Assembly (NCBI RefSeq): GCF_028606985.1
Contig: NZ_CP117416.1
Location: 5,147,001 to 5,211,000, forward strand
Origin: Paenibacillus kyungheensis
Lineage (GTDB): Bacteria > Bacillota > Bacilli > Paenibacillales > Paenibacillaceae
DNA: 64,000 nt
Direction: 5' to 3'
Shown: positions 48,492 through 58,336 of the stretch, piece by piece
Layout of the letters: the number at the start of each line of letters is the position of its first letter
Position numbering within the stretch: position 1 is the first letter of the stretch
Notes under the pieces: model-generated
Database searches by the model: none
The model's input: only the letters and a program-made list of their open reading frames with translations
Told to the model about the DNA's origin: nothing
Translations under genes and position numbers: made by a program

Positions 48492-49187
48492 TTACTTTTG
48501 ACCGTAATAAGCGTCTTTACCATGTTTGCGTAGGTAATGTTTGTCCAAAATATTCTGTGGCAATTCTTTCGCAAAGTTGTTCAATTGACGTGCATATAGA
48601 TTCATTTTGCAGACTTCTTCAAGTACTACACTGTTCACTACAGCAGACTTTGCATCTTTGCCCCATGTAAATGGTGCATGACCATGAAGCAATACGGCTG
48701 GAATCGCCATCACATCAAGTCCACGTTGTTCAAATGTCTCAATAATCACATTGCCTGTCTCTGCTTCATAGCCACGATCAATCTCTGCTTGATTCAGAAA
48801 GCGTGCACAAGGCACAGCCCCATAAAATGTATCTGCATGTGTTGTTCCCATTACAGGAACATCCAGACCTGCTTGTGCCCAGATCGTCGCCCATGTAGAG
48901 TGGGTATGCACAATTCCGCCGATTTGCGGATAATGTTTGTACAGAACCGCATGAGTCGCTGTATCGGAAGAAGGTCTCATATCGCCTTCGACTACATTGC
49001 CATCCAGATCCACAACGACCATATCGCTAGGTTTCATCGTCTCATAATCTACACCGCTTGGCTTGATGACAAATAGATTACTTTCACGATCGACAGCACT
49101 GGCATTACCCCATGTGAATTTGACCAATCCATGCTTAGGTAATTCCAGATTCGCTTGATAGACTTCTTCTTTTAACTGCTCTAACAT
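48492..49187 (-). CDS. araD: L-ribulose-5-phosphate 4-epimerase
   Basis: 231 residues, class II aldolase/epimerase fold. [56 protein letters not shown] with the zinc histidines, and [11 protein letters not shown] with the third are all seen. It turns L-ribulose-5-P into D-xylulose-5-P, feeding the pentose phosphate pathway. Only two bases separate it from araB, so the two are tightly coupled. Confidence 0.96.
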   Translation of the reverse strand: MLEQLKEEVYQANLELPKHGLVKFTWGNASAVDRESNLFVIKPSGVDYETMKPSDMVVVDLDGNVVEGDMRPSSDTATHAVLYKHYPQIGGIVHTHSTWATIWAQAGLDVPVMGTTHADTFYGAVPCARFLNQAEIDRGYEAETGNVIIETFEQRGLDVMAIPAVLLHGHAPFTWGKDAKSAVVNSVVLEEVCKMNLYARQLNNFAKELPQNILDKHYLRKHGKDAYYGQK

Positions 49188-49189
49188 GC

Positions 49190-50812
49190 TTAATTCCTCC
49201 CATTCTCTAACAAATGATCTACAGCCGCTTGTTCAATAGCCAGTCCTTGCTGGTAACGCTCGATAAATGCTTCAAATCCTTTAACATCCGATGCATCCGG
49301 TTGTACTTGTTCACCGACAACATCATGGAATACTTTTTGCTCCAAAAAGACATCCAGACTTTCCTGTTCGTCTTTGTTGATCATGTATGAAGCAAGTAAC
49401 GCCATTCCCCATGCGCCACCTTCGCCAGCCGTAGACATAACCGAGATCGGAACATTCATAGCGGCTGCTACGATTCGCTGTCCGACTACAGGCGTTTTGA
49501 ACAGACCACCATGAGCGAGAATACTATCGATCGCTACATTTTCATTTTTCGTCAAAATATCCATCCCGATCTTCAATGCACCGAACGCAGAGAATAGATG
49601 AGTACGCATAAAGTTCGCTAGATTAAAGCGACTTTCTGGTGAGCGTACAAATAACGGGCGACCTTTTTCGATACCTGTAATATTTTCACCGGAATAATAA
49701 CCGTAGCTAAGCAGTCCGCCACCATCTGGATCAGCTTCAAGCGCTTTGTTAAACATCACGCTGAACAATTTGGCATTATCAGCTTCATATCCCATCGCTT
49801 CGGAAAATTCTCTGAACAATCCTAACCATGCATTGATATCACTAGAGCAGTTGTTAGCATGTACCATGCCGACAGGGCTACCATCTGGTGTTGTTACGAT
49901 ATCAATCTCTGGATGAACTTTAGACAATTCTTTTTCCAGTACAATCATTGCAAATACTGATGTACCTACCGAAATATTACCGGTACGCTTTTTGACACTG
50001 TTCGTTGCTACCATACCGGTTCCAGCATCACCTTCCGGTGGACAGAACGGAATACCTGGTTGTAGTGCTCCTGTCGTATCGAGCAATTTAGCGCCTGCTT
50101 CTGTTAATGGACCCGCTTGTTCGCCTGCACGATACACAGTAGGAAGCAAATCTTCAATCTTCCATGCGTACCCTTTATCTGCAATCAGTTCGTTAAATTG
50201 AGTTAACATTGATGGATGGTAATTGTGAGTCGCTTCTTCAATCGGGAATATGCCGGAAGCATCGCCGATACCGACTGCTTGATTGCCTGTTAACAACCAG
50301 TGTATGTATCCAGCTAATGTTGTTAGAGAAGCAATCTGAGGCAAATGATCTTCTTGATTCAAAATCGCTTGATATAGATGCGCAATACTCCAACGTTCAG
50401 GAATATTGAACTGGAACAATTCGGTTAATTCTTTGGCTGCGACACCTGTGGTCGCGTTGCGCCATGTACGGAAAGGAACCAGTAGTTGCCCTTGTTGATC
50501 CAGTGCTACATAGCCATGCATCATCGCTGAGAATCCGATTGAGCCTACTGTCTGTAACGTGATTCCATATTGACGCTCTACTTCTTGCTTCATTTCACGA
50601 TAAGCTGTCTGCATTCCTGTAATAATGTCTGCTTGATCGTATGTCCAAAATCCGTCTTTCAGTAGATTTTCCCATTCATAACTTCCCGAGGCGATCGTCT
50701 CAAATTGCTTGTTGATCAATACCGCTTTGATTCGGGTAGAACCAAATTCAATCCCGAGCGAAGTCTCGCCACTCATAATCGCTTCTTTCATATCCACATG
50801 ACTCATGCTCAT
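49190..50812 (-). CDS. araB: FGGY-family kinase, presumed L-ribulokinase
   Basis: 540 residues. FGGY fold: [18 protein letters not shown] at the N-terminus is the ATP/phosphate-binding start, [13 protein letters not shown] an FGGY signature segment, and [28 protein letters not shown] the C-terminal one. By operon position it phosphorylates L-ribulose. It is not the classical Bacillus AraB type (no GVDFGTLSGR opening), but a sequence variant that in relatives is also called xylulokinase-like. The ATG at 50812 has GAGGGG upstream; two AraR boxes are upstream. Substrate by context. Confidence 0.8.
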   Translation of the reverse strand: MSMSHVDMKEAIMSGETSLGIEFGSTRIKAVLINKQFETIASGSYEWENLLKDGFWTYDQADIITGMQTAYREMKQEVERQYGITLQTVGSIGFSAMMHGYVALDQQGQLLVPFRTWRNATTGVAAKELTELFQFNIPERWSIAHLYQAILNQEDHLPQIASLTTLAGYIHWLLTGNQAVGIGDASGIFPIEEATHNYHPSMLTQFNELIADKGYAWKIEDLLPTVYRAGEQAGPLTEAGAKLLDTTGALQPGIPFCPPEGDAGTGMVATNSVKKRTGNISVGTSVFAMIVLEKELSKVHPEIDIVTTPDGSPVGMVHANNCSSDINAWLGLFREFSEAMGYEADNAKLFSVMFNKALEADPDGGGLLSYGYYSGENITGIEKGRPLFVRSPESRFNLANFMRTHLFSAFGALKIGMDILTKNENVAIDSILAHGGLFKTPVVGQRIVAAAMNVPISVMSTAGEGGAWGMALLASYMINKDEQESLDVFLEQKVFHDVVGEQVQPDASDVKGFEAFIERYQQGLAIEQAAVDHLLENGRN

Positions 50813-50972
50813 GTAGTCCCCTCTCTTCTTGCAGTCTGGTGTTACTAAGATTGCTGTGCTGAACAAAGCATATATTTCCGAACAAAGTCTCTACGTTATC
50901 TATAAGTATGGTAATCTCCAATATTCTTTTTAAAAAGAATGCGTTTTCTTTTTGTAACAGTTACAGTATATT

Positions 50973-50988
50973 TTTTGTACGTACATTT
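50973..50988. promoter_or_regulatory. AraR box 1
   Basis: TTTTGTACGTACATTT, with the TGTACGTACA core (50976-50985), close to the AraR operator ATTTGTACGTACAAAT. It lies about 160 bp upstream of araB. Next to it is a 13-bp palindrome TGTAACAGTTACA (50953-50965) of unknown meaning. Confidence 0.8.
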
Positions 50989-51203
50989 GTCAACGTGATA
51001 TGTATTTTTTGATCATAAAAAGAATAAAAATAGGTATTTATGTTGCAGTACAAGTAAGACAGATTATCTGCGATATTCCTTTTTAAAATCTTAAATCAAG
51101 TAAAAATGCGCTAAAAAAGACTTTTTAACTCTTTTATTAACGTATTTAAGTTCATTTATAGCTTTCTTGCTAGTATTTCTGAAAAAGTTTTAAGACAGAT
51201 AAA

Positions 51204-51219
51204 ATATGTACGTACAAGT
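51204..51219. promoter_or_regulatory. AraR box 2
   Basis: ATATGTACGTACAAGT with the same TGTACGTACA core (51207-51216). Its centre is 231 bp from box 1, about 22 helical turns. No araR gene is in the window. Otherwise the 50813-51254 interval holds only A+T-rich promoter DNA. Confidence 0.75.
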
Positions 51220-51254
51220 TAGTGATGTTAATCTGCAATTGTCTGTTTATGGGC

Positions 51255-51300
51255 AAATAAAAGAAGCATTAAAGAGATACTATGTCTCTTTAATGCTTCT
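51255..51300 (-). terminator. Rho-independent terminator
   Basis: AGAAGCATTAAAGAGA - TACTATG - TCTCTTTAATGCTTCT, a perfect 16-bp stem, then TTTATTT on the minus strand; ends the MidA-like gene. Confidence 0.85.
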
Positions 51301-51337
51301 GAATATTAAGCTTATATCTATCTAGTCATGCCAGCGA

Positions 51338-52906
51338 TTATTGTTCAGCTACCAGCACCGACATTAACGCTAATGCTTCTTCATGATCAGGTTCAAGAAC
51401 AAGTAGTTGGTTCAAGTACTCTTCTGCTTGTTCCATCAGATCGAGTTCCAGACAAGCAATCGCCAGACAATAATAGACCGTCGATACCACTTCATCTTGC
51501 TCTTGAGCAACCGATATTTCTAGATATTGCTTCGCTTCTTCAAACATATCCATTTCAAATAAAATCAGACCAGCATCCAGTGCCAGATCATACCGCTGTG
51601 GCATTACATAGAACGATGACCACATTTTCTGAATGCCCATCCAGAGGTCTTTCTTTTCCTCGTCATTGGCTTCTGTTAATAATGCTGATAGCTGCTTGGT
51701 CGTCTGAATAAAGAATTCAGCATCATACCCGCCTAAGCGCCAAAAGCTTAAAATTTGTTGCATACCTAGCTCATCCAGATGGCGATCAATCCACATTTTC
51801 AGACTAAAGAAATCATCCGGTCCAAAGCGTTCAACTGAACGACGATAAGCTAATCGTGTATTCGTATAGGCTTTGGGCTGACCTACATGTAAAATACAAC
51901 CCACATTAATATTGTTGTAATGATGAGGAACGAATAAGATTTCAGCACCTTTTTGCTGGAATACATATTGCACCGCATGGTAATTTGCGATTAATGAAAA
52001 GCTACCATGTAAGACCAGTTCAGGCGGTTCTGCAAACTCCCAATTTTCGATCAAATGATCTCCTTTATCAGCAGTCAGCAACATAAATCCTGATTGAGAT
52101 AACGCATCTAAACGATCCAGACATTCCAATCCTACTTTGGGAAATAAAATATGCGCATCTTCCAGACGTTCTTGATAGATCGCAATCAGATCACGATAGA
52201 TATAATCATCTTGCTCATATTCCGGTGCTTTGCGGTATTCATAACTTAAATGAATATGATTCAGTTGTTGCGATGTAGTCAGCGCTTCAAATTCTGCGCC
52301 TGTTTTGGAATATTCGATATATACATCTGCTTCATAAATACTACCTTCATCCACATAGATCAATTCTTGCGGAATCGCATCGAAAAAGTAGTTTGCAATA
52401 ATCAGTAACGGTTGCGTAAGATCCCCTTGCTTAATCACCTGACCCGATACAGTTAGATGAAGCGCATCACTTTGCATCGCATCGAATTGGGCAAAATCAA
52501 GAATCCCTTGCTCAATAAATGGTTGTAAAGCAGGATGCTCTCTCCACCCGATCACATTGTTCATCGCTAGATCGGTCATCACATAATGATACTCTGGCAG
52601 ATCGATCCCGGCGTATTCTTTAAGCTTTTGCAATTCATATAACACATGGTACGCAAGACGACCTGCGCCTGCACCCAGTTCTACAATATATACAGGTTCT
52701 GCCACTAATCCTTGATTCATCTGATCTTGTAAAAAAGCAAAAATCATTTCCGCATAAGCAATCGCTGTTGCTGGATTGCTGGTGATATATTGCGGAACCT
52801 GATCGTTTCTCCATGCTTCTAAGCCTGCATCTTCGTAATATTTGCGTTGTAGACTCCATATCGGTGCTTCACTAAAACGGTAACGTTGTTGGTGCTGTTC
52901 TGTCAT
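51338..52906 (-). CDS. MidA-like SAM methyltransferase with C-terminal TPRs
   Basis: 522 residues. YIVELGAGAGRLAYHVL is SAM motif I, YHYVMTDLA follows, and LLIIANYFFDAIPQELIYV resembles the NDUFAF7/MidA motif (N.FFDAIP). The C-terminal 120 residues form tetratricopeptide repeats (YDLALDAGLILFEMDMFEEAKQYLE; YYCLAIACLELDLMEQAEEYLNQLLVLEPDHEEALAL). A protein-arginine methyltransferase-like catalytic domain joined to TPRs suggests a protein substrate held by the repeats. The ATG at 52906 is preferred over 52939 because a ribosome-site-like AGGAT is upstream. Confidence 0.7.
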   Translation of the reverse strand: MTEQHQQRYRFSEAPIWSLQRKYYEDAGLEAWRNDQVPQYITSNPATAIAYAEMIFAFLQDQMNQGLVAEPVYIVELGAGAGRLAYHVLYELQKLKEYAGIDLPEYHYVMTDLAMNNVIGWREHPALQPFIEQGILDFAQFDAMQSDALHLTVSGQVIKQGDLTQPLLIIANYFFDAIPQELIYVDEGSIYEADVYIEYSKTGAEFEALTTSQQLNHIHLSYEYRKAPEYEQDDYIYRDLIAIYQERLEDAHILFPKVGLECLDRLDALSQSGFMLLTADKGDHLIENWEFAEPPELVLHGSFSLIANYHAVQYVFQQKGAEILFVPHHYNNINVGCILHVGQPKAYTNTRLAYRRSVERFGPDDFFSLKMWIDRHLDELGMQQILSFWRLGGYDAEFFIQTTKQLSALLTEANDEEKKDLWMGIQKMWSSFYVMPQRYDLALDAGLILFEMDMFEEAKQYLEISVAQEQDEVVSTVYYCLAIACLELDLMEQAEEYLNQLLVLEPDHEEALALMSVLVAEQ

Positions 52907-53084
52907 TTTATAATATCCTGCTTTCTTGAAATTAATCATTTACGATTTCGTGGAAATATCTATAAATATATTGTAAACCACTACCTGCTTGTGATGTAAA
53001 AAAGTTTATTATACCAATGCATACATACTTTAGCGAAAAGAGAAGAATTATCGCGAATTTCCTTGTAAAATTGCCATTTTTTTA

Positions 53085-53114
53085 TTGACACTATAGAAGA
53101 TAAAACGCTATATT
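53085..53114 (+). promoter_or_regulatory. SigA-type promoter of the siderophore operon
   Basis: TTGACA (53085-53090), an 18-bp spacer, TATATT (53109-53114), immediately followed by a Fur box. Confidence 0.75.
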
Positions 53115-53122
53115 GTTGAGGT

Positions 53123-53137
53123 TGATAATCATTATCA
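53123..53137. promoter_or_regulatory. Fur box
   Basis: TGATAATCATTATCA is a perfect 7-1-7 Fur site, covering the transcription start region just behind the -10 element. Confidence 0.92.
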
Positions 53138-53248
53138 TGTATTACATATCTTTATATTTCATTTGAGTTTACTCATTTAAGATAATCAACACCACATTAG
53201 CGATAAAGTGCTACGACCGATACGGATCGAGTACGAAAGGGGATCATT

Positions 53249-54322
53249 ATGAATACTAGACAGAAGTTATCTTTTACCGCGGTACTGATGTTAATGTTAT
53301 CGATTGTTGCGCTTGTTGGTTGTTCCAACAATCAAACAGCATCTACAACTACTCCAGCTCCGACAGAATCGACCACTACGGAGACTGCTGCACCGGCAGA
53401 TACGACACAATATCCGATTGTAATCAAGCATGCGCTTGGCGAGACAGTGATCGAAAGCAAGCCTGAACGTGTAGCTACTGTACAATGGGCGAATCAGGAT
53501 GTAGCTCTTGCGCTTGGTGTTGTGCCTGTAGGATTTTCGGCAGCGAACTTTGGTGTTCAAGATGGTAGCGGGCTTTTGCCATGGACAGCCAAAAAGCTAG
53601 ATGAGCTTGGCGTGAAAAATCCAAACGTTTTCCAGGATACCGATGGACTTGATTTTGAAGCCATCTCCGATTCCAATCCAGATGTAATTCTGGCTGCTTA
53701 TTCCGGTATTACACAAGAAGATTACGATACACTTAGCCAGATTGCTCCTGTAGTCGCTTATCCAACTGCTCCTTGGGCAACCACATGGCGTGAACAAGTT
53801 CTACTGAATGCAACAGGTATGGGCATGAAAGCTCAAGGCGAACAATTGATCAAAGATACTGAGAAATTAGTGAATGACAAGTTAAGTGCTTACCCGCAAA
53901 TCAAAGGTAAAACTGTTGTGTGGGTGAATTTCTCTGATACCGATATGTCGAAGCTTCATATCTATACACCTGCTGATTCGCGTGTCGCTTTCTTAAAAGA
54001 ATTAGGTATGGAAGCACCTGCAAGTATTACAAAAGAAATCAAAGATCCTAAAAGCTACTCTTTAAGCTTGAGTGCTGAAAATGCAGAAGCGTTGAATGAT
54101 GCAGATATTTTAATCGGCTATGGTGATGACAAATTGTATCAAGCCGTCAAAGCTGATCCATTGTTAGGCAAAATTCCTGCAATCCAAAGAGGTTCTGTAG
54201 CGTTTATTACAAGCGATACACCTTTGGTGGCTGCTGGAACACCTAATCCACTTTCGATCTCCTACACCATCGATGAATATTTGAAATTAATCGGTGCTGC
54301 TGCTGATAAAGTAAATGGATAG
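53249..54322 (+). CDS. Iron-siderophore ABC transporter substrate-binding lipoprotein
   Basis: 357 residues. Lipobox LVGC (Cys about residue 25), Thr-rich tether, then the periplasmic-binding fold: VIESKPERVATVQWANQDVALALGVVPVG, DFEAISDSNPDVILAAYSGITQEDYDTLSQIAPVVAYPTAPW, the pattern of FeuA/YfiY-type catecholate or mixed siderophore receptors. It captures the ferric siderophore outside the membrane and hands it to the two permeases downstream. The gene overlaps the first permease by 8 bp. Induced at low iron through the Fur box. Confidence 0.93.
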   Translation: MNTRQKLSFTAVLMLMLSIVALVGCSNNQTASTTTPAPTESTTTETAAPADTTQYPIVIKHALGETVIESKPERVATVQWANQDVALALGVVPVGFSAANFGVQDGSGLLPWTAKKLDELGVKNPNVFQDTDGLDFEAISDSNPDVILAAYSGITQEDYDTLSQIAPVVAYPTAPWATTWREQVLLNATGMGMKAQGEQLIKDTEKLVNDKLSAYPQIKGKTVVWVNFSDTDMSKLHIYTPADSRVAFLKELGMEAPASITKEIKDPKSYSLSLSAENAEALNDADILIGYGDDKLYQAVKADPLLGKIPAIQRGSVAFITSDTPLVAAGTPNPLSISYTIDEYLKLIGAAADKVNG

Positions 54323-55355
54323 TTCAACTCTTTCTCATGATAAACAGGTACATTCACATCTACCTAAACATTTCATATGGGTGCTGATTAGTTGCTTGGT
54401 CTTACTGATTCTCACTATTGTTGCCTCACTGGTCTTAGGTTCACGATCAGTGGGGTGGCATGAATTAATAAATGGTTTATTTCATCCCAATGTCGATACC
54501 TATGGCGCTAATATCGTACGCAAACGAATTTCTCGTACCGTATTCAGCTTATGTTGCGGAGCAGCACTGGGTGTATCGGGAGCATTAATGCAAGCAGTTA
54601 CCCGTAACCCGATCGCTGATCCTAGTATACTGGGAGTCAATACAGGGGCATCGTTATTTGTTGTATTCGGGATTGCTTTTCTTCATATTAGTCATGCTGG
54701 TCAGTATATCTGGTTAGCATTGGCGGGAGCGGCGATCACAGCCATATTCGTATTTGGAATCGGCTCGATGGGGCGTGGCGGAGCTACACCGATCAAGCTT
54801 GTGTTAGCAGGAGCAGCGACCAGTGCGGCACTTTCTTCACTCGTTACAGCCATTATGATTCCTCGTTCGTATGTAATGGATCAATTTAGATTCTGGCAAG
54901 TGGGTAGCGTCGGCTCTGCCAATTGGAGCGCGATTGCTACCTTTATCCCGTTTTTGGCGGTCGGATTGTTAATCGGTCTGATCACAGCACCTGCACTGAA
55001 CGCACTTGCACTTGGTGATGATGTTGCTACAGGACTCGGTGTACGCACCGGAACATTGCGATTCATCGCGGCATTAGCAGGGGTTCTATTATGCGGAGCG
55101 GCTACAGCATTGGCAGGCCCGATAGGTTTTGTCGGCTTACTGGCTACTCATGTCATACGGCTGATTTTGGGAGCTGATTTACGATTGGTGATCCCGATGT
55201 CGGCGATTACAGGTGCTATTATTTTGACGGTATCTGATGTCGGCGGCAGACTGATCAGTAACCCAGGTGAGCTTGAAGTTGGTGTAGTCACTGCCTTTAT
55301 CGGTGCTCCTATCTTAATCGTCTTGGCGATGCGCTCGAAAGTGCGTTCACTATGA
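54315..55355 (+). CDS. FecCD-type siderophore permease 1
   Basis: 346 residues, about 9-10 helices. RISRTVFSLCCGAALGVSGALMQAVTRNPIADPSILGVNTGAS is the FecCD hallmark, and GLGVRTGTLRF lies in the coupling loop to the ATPase. Together with the next protein it forms the transmembrane channel. Starts inside the end of the binding-protein gene; its end overlaps the next gene in an ATGA. Confidence 0.94.
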   Translation: MDSSTLSHDKQVHSHLPKHFIWVLISCLVLLILTIVASLVLGSRSVGWHELINGLFHPNVDTYGANIVRKRISRTVFSLCCGAALGVSGALMQAVTRNPIADPSILGVNTGASLFVVFGIAFLHISHAGQYIWLALAGAAITAIFVFGIGSMGRGGATPIKLVLAGAATSAALSSLVTAIMIPRSYVMDQFRFWQVGSVGSANWSAIATFIPFLAVGLLIGLITAPALNALALGDDVATGLGVRTGTLRFIAALAGVLLCGAATALAGPIGFVGLLATHVIRLILGADLRLVIPMSAITGAIILTVSDVGGRLISNPGELEVGVVTAFIGAPILIVLAMRSKVRSL

Positions 55356-56383
55356 GCCAGTCTGCAATTGAATTTATCCAAGCAGGTAGACGTCAACGAC
55401 ACCGCCGCTGGTTGCTTGTGACCGGACTGCTTGGGATACTTGCTGTGGTGCTTTGCTGCGCTATGCTTGTACTGGGAAATACAATCTATCCTCTTGAAGA
55501 TGTACTTCGTGCACTATCAGGGGAAAAGATCAAAGGCGTTTCATTTGCTGTCAGTACGATTCGTTTGCCACGTATGTTAGCAGGTCTTTTTGCCGGGTTT
55601 GCTTTTGGCGTAGCTGGCTATACTTTTCAGACCATATTACGCAATCCACTGGCGAATCCGAATGTGATCGGGATTACGTCAGGTGCAAGTGCAGCAGCCG
55701 TATTTTGTATTGTTATTCTTCATGCTAATAACGCAGTCATCTCGATGGCTTCAGTGATAGCAGGGTTAATGACAGTTATTTTTATTTATATCTTATCTAG
55801 AGGTAAAGTCTTTTCCATCGGGCGCTTAATTTTAGTCGGTATCGGGATTCAGGCGATGCTGGATGCGGTGATCTCTTATCTGTTACTTATCAGTGCTCAG
55901 CAAGATATTCCGTCCGCCCTTCGGTGGTTGACAGGAAGTCTGAATGGTTCACAGATGCGTGAATTGCCACCGCTGATTATTATTGTGCTGATCGGTGCGC
56001 CGCTGATTATGGGGCTTAGCAAACATTTGAGCATTTTAGAATTGGGCGAACAATCTGCTTTTTCTTTAGGTGTAAATACAGATATGACACGAATTGTGCT
56101 GATCGTTAGCTCGGTATGTATGGTAGCCATTGCGACAGCCACTACAGGGCCAATCGCTTTTGTATCATTTCTAGCCGGCCCGATTGCCAAACGGTTAGTC
56201 GGTGTAGGTTCATCCAATATTCTGCCCGCAGGGTTAGTCGGCGTTAATCTTGTGCTGGCAGCCGATCTGATCGGACAATTTGCTTTTGAGTACAGATTCC
56301 CCGTAGGTATCATTACCGGATTACTCGGAGCGCCTTATCTCATCTTCTTGCTTATCCGAATGAATCAAAAGGGGGAACTATAA
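55352..56383 (+). CDS. FecCD-type siderophore permease 2
   Basis: 343 residues. RLPRMLAGLFAGFAFGVAGYTFQTILRNPLANPNVIGITSGASAA and SLGVNTDMTRIVLIVSS are the family motifs. Partner of permease 1; stop and the start of the ATPase gene overlap by one base (TAATG). Confidence 0.94.
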   Translation: MSQSAIEFIQAGRRQRHRRWLLVTGLLGILAVVLCCAMLVLGNTIYPLEDVLRALSGEKIKGVSFAVSTIRLPRMLAGLFAGFAFGVAGYTFQTILRNPLANPNVIGITSGASAAAVFCIVILHANNAVISMASVIAGLMTVIFIYILSRGKVFSIGRLILVGIGIQAMLDAVISYLLLISAQQDIPSALRWLTGSLNGSQMRELPPLIIIVLIGAPLIMGLSKHLSILELGEQSAFSLGVNTDMTRIVLIVSSVCMVAIATATTGPIAFVSFLAGPIAKRLVGVGSSNILPAGLVGVNLVLAADLIGQFAFEYRFPVGIITGLLGAPYLIFLLIRMNQKGEL

Positions 56384-57195
56384 TGAAGCCGACACATCTG
56401 TTTCAAGCAGAACAATTAGTCGCAGGTTATGAACATAAAACCGTTATTCATGGCGTAGACCTGACGATACCCAGTCATCAGATCAGTGTCATTATCGGGT
56501 CAAATGGTTGCGGTAAATCGACGCTACTCAAAACACTGGCACGATTGATTAAGCCAACATCCGGTCATGTTACTTTGGATGGTAAGCCGATTAGCAAATT
56601 TCCTGCTAAATCGTTAGCACGTATCATTGGACTGCTTCCCCAGTCGCCTATTGTGCCTGAAGGAATTTCAGTAGCTGATCTGGTCGGACGAGGACGGTTC
56701 CCTCACCAGAAAATGTTCGGAAGCTGGAGCAAAAAAGATTACGAAGCTGTTGCAGAAGCGATGACCATTATGGATATAACGCAATTCGCTAATCATAATA
56801 TCGACGAATTGTCCGGTGGACAACGTCAACGGGTCTGGATCGCAATGGCACTCGCTCAACAAACAGATATTTTATTTTTGGATGAACCGACTACTTTTCT
56901 AGATATTACGTATCAAGTAGAGATTCTCGATCTACTAACCGATCTGAATCGCAAGCATGGTACTACTATCGTAATGGTACTTCATGATATCAACTTATCT
57001 GCGCGCTATGCGAATCATATGTTTGCTCTTCATACCGGTAAGCTCGTTGCTCAAGGTACACCTGCGGAAGTGGTGACCAGTGAGCGGGTGAAAGAGATTT
57101 TTGGATTGGATTGTACTGTAATTCCCGACCCTATCTCTGGCTCACCATTAGTCGTGCCAAAGGGACGTTATCATGGAAGTAGTGTTACAGTGTAA
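56383..57195 (+). CDS. Siderophore ABC transporter ATP-binding protein
   Basis: 270 residues. Walker A GSNGCGKSTLLK, Q-loop LLPQSP, signature LSGGQRQRVWIAMALAQ, Walker B ILFLDEPT, H-loop VLHDINLS. FepC/FhuC-type. Unlike many Bacillus siderophore loci, which share an ATPase, this operon carries its own. That makes it able to serve the stand-alone binding protein at 22 kb too. Confidence 0.95.
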   Translation: MKPTHLFQAEQLVAGYEHKTVIHGVDLTIPSHQISVIIGSNGCGKSTLLKTLARLIKPTSGHVTLDGKPISKFPAKSLARIIGLLPQSPIVPEGISVADLVGRGRFPHQKMFGSWSKKDYEAVAEAMTIMDITQFANHNIDELSGGQRQRVWIAMALAQQTDILFLDEPTTFLDITYQVEILDLLTDLNRKHGTTIVMVLHDINLSARYANHMFALHTGKLVAQGTPAEVVTSERVKEIFGLDCTVIPDPISGSPLVVPKGRYHGSSVTV

Positions 57196-57228
57196 AGGTA
57201 GCTGTAGCGTAGATTCATAAAATACAAC

Positions 57229-57280
57229 AAGAGGTTCTCCTAGATACTATATATCTGGAAGAACCTCTTTTTTATTTATT
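57229..57280 (+). terminator. Rho-independent terminator of the siderophore operon
   Basis: AAGAGGTTCT-CTAGATA / TATCTGG-AGAACCTCTT stem followed by T6. Confidence 0.88.
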
Positions 57281-57347
57281 GTTCATTTATGCTGGCGATT
57301 ACATAGGTTCTATTATGAGAATATATAGCGTTAAATGGTCTAGTCTT

Positions 57348-58187
57348 CTACTCATTTAAATAATGAATAAGTTCTTGCTGGATGTGTTCCCAAGAGTAGG
57401 TTGAGTTAGCCAACTGCAATTTGCTCATATTTAATTGCTCGAAAATCTCTAATTCTAATGTTCTTCGCACTTGCAGACATTCTATCAGTCCATCCAGTCC
57501 GCTCCATTGATGTGCTTTGCCATATTCCTGTTCTGTATAATACCAGATCACAAAATCCAACCATTCAGATGATCGTTCTACACTCACTTTATGAAGTGTC
57601 TGGCGGATATTTTCTTGATACAAATAAATAAGCACCGGTTGAAGTGGCTTAATGATATCGCTCAGTTCCAGAATATACTCCGTAATTACGGCTTGATCTG
57701 CGTTATTTTTTGCTAATAACATACACATTGGATTTTGAAAAAAACAACATTCTACAATAACTACTTCATCTGTAGATACTAATCGCTCTGCAAAATCTCT
57801 CCAACTCTGTAACATCAATTCGCAATGTCGAGCTAACGGTAATTCGTAAATATCATAAGTCGCTATATATGTATATAGATCGTCTGGAAAGGTATCCTGT
57901 AATATCTGTTTTGCTTTTTTGTACGAGAAAAAGTAATTGTGACCCTCAACACGAACCATCTGCTGAATACATTGTTGTTCATGTACAAACTGATGCAATA
58001 GTAAATTGTACTCTTGTTCATTTAGAAAAGCAACACCTTCAAAATCAACCGGATGATCCAGATCTCCTTCCAAAAATACACTTGCTTTCCTATGCTGTTG
58101 TTCTACATATTTCCCGATAAAAGAAGCTGTAGAGGTTTTGCCTGTCCCCATCAGACCTTCGACAATAATCAACTGAGTATTTTTCAT
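57348..58187 (-). CDS. P-loop NTPase, kinase-like
   Basis: 279 residues. MKNTQLIIVEGLMGTGKTSTASFIGKYV holds a Walker A (GLMGTGKTS) of the nucleoside/nucleotide kinase-like type; VVIVECCFFQNPM resembles a Walker B; KPVLIYLYQENIRQTLHKV resembles a lid or substrate part. The substrate is unknown, possibly a small phosphoryl acceptor. AGGAG before the ATG at 58187. Monocistronic. Similar proteins are common in Paenibacillus/Bacillus as uncharacterised ATP-binding proteins. Confidence 0.7.
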   Translation of the reverse strand: MKNTQLIIVEGLMGTGKTSTASFIGKYVEQQHRKASVFLEGDLDHPVDFEGVAFLNEQEYNLLLHQFVHEQQCIQQMVRVEGHNYFFSYKKAKQILQDTFPDDLYTYIATYDIYELPLARHCELMLQSWRDFAERLVSTDEVVIVECCFFQNPMCMLLAKNNADQAVITEYILELSDIIKPLQPVLIYLYQENIRQTLHKVSVERSSEWLDFVIWYYTEQEYGKAHQWSGLDGLIECLQVRRTLELEIFEQLNMSKLQLANSTYSWEHIQQELIHYLNE

Positions 58188-58244
58188 ATCTGCTCCTCTC
58201 CTACTGTATTCCATTAGATCATACCACTTTGATGTAGATCATAG

Positions 58245-58291
58245 AAAAAGAAGTAATCCAGCACAAACCTCATGCTCGGATTACTTCTTTA
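58245..58291. terminator. Bidirectional terminator
   Basis: AAAAAGAAGTAATCC-AGCA / TGCT-GGATTACTTCTTT hairpin; mainly serves the sugar dehydrogenase gene (-). Confidence 0.8.
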
Positions 58292-58336
58292 TTATTTAGA
58301 TCATCAAGTAGTAAATCTATCTATAATGACCTTTAC

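Noticed and set aside
50934-50950. AGAATGCGTTTTCTT as a cre site of the ara operon
   Set aside because: Three mismatches to the consensus at positions that matter; too weak to list.
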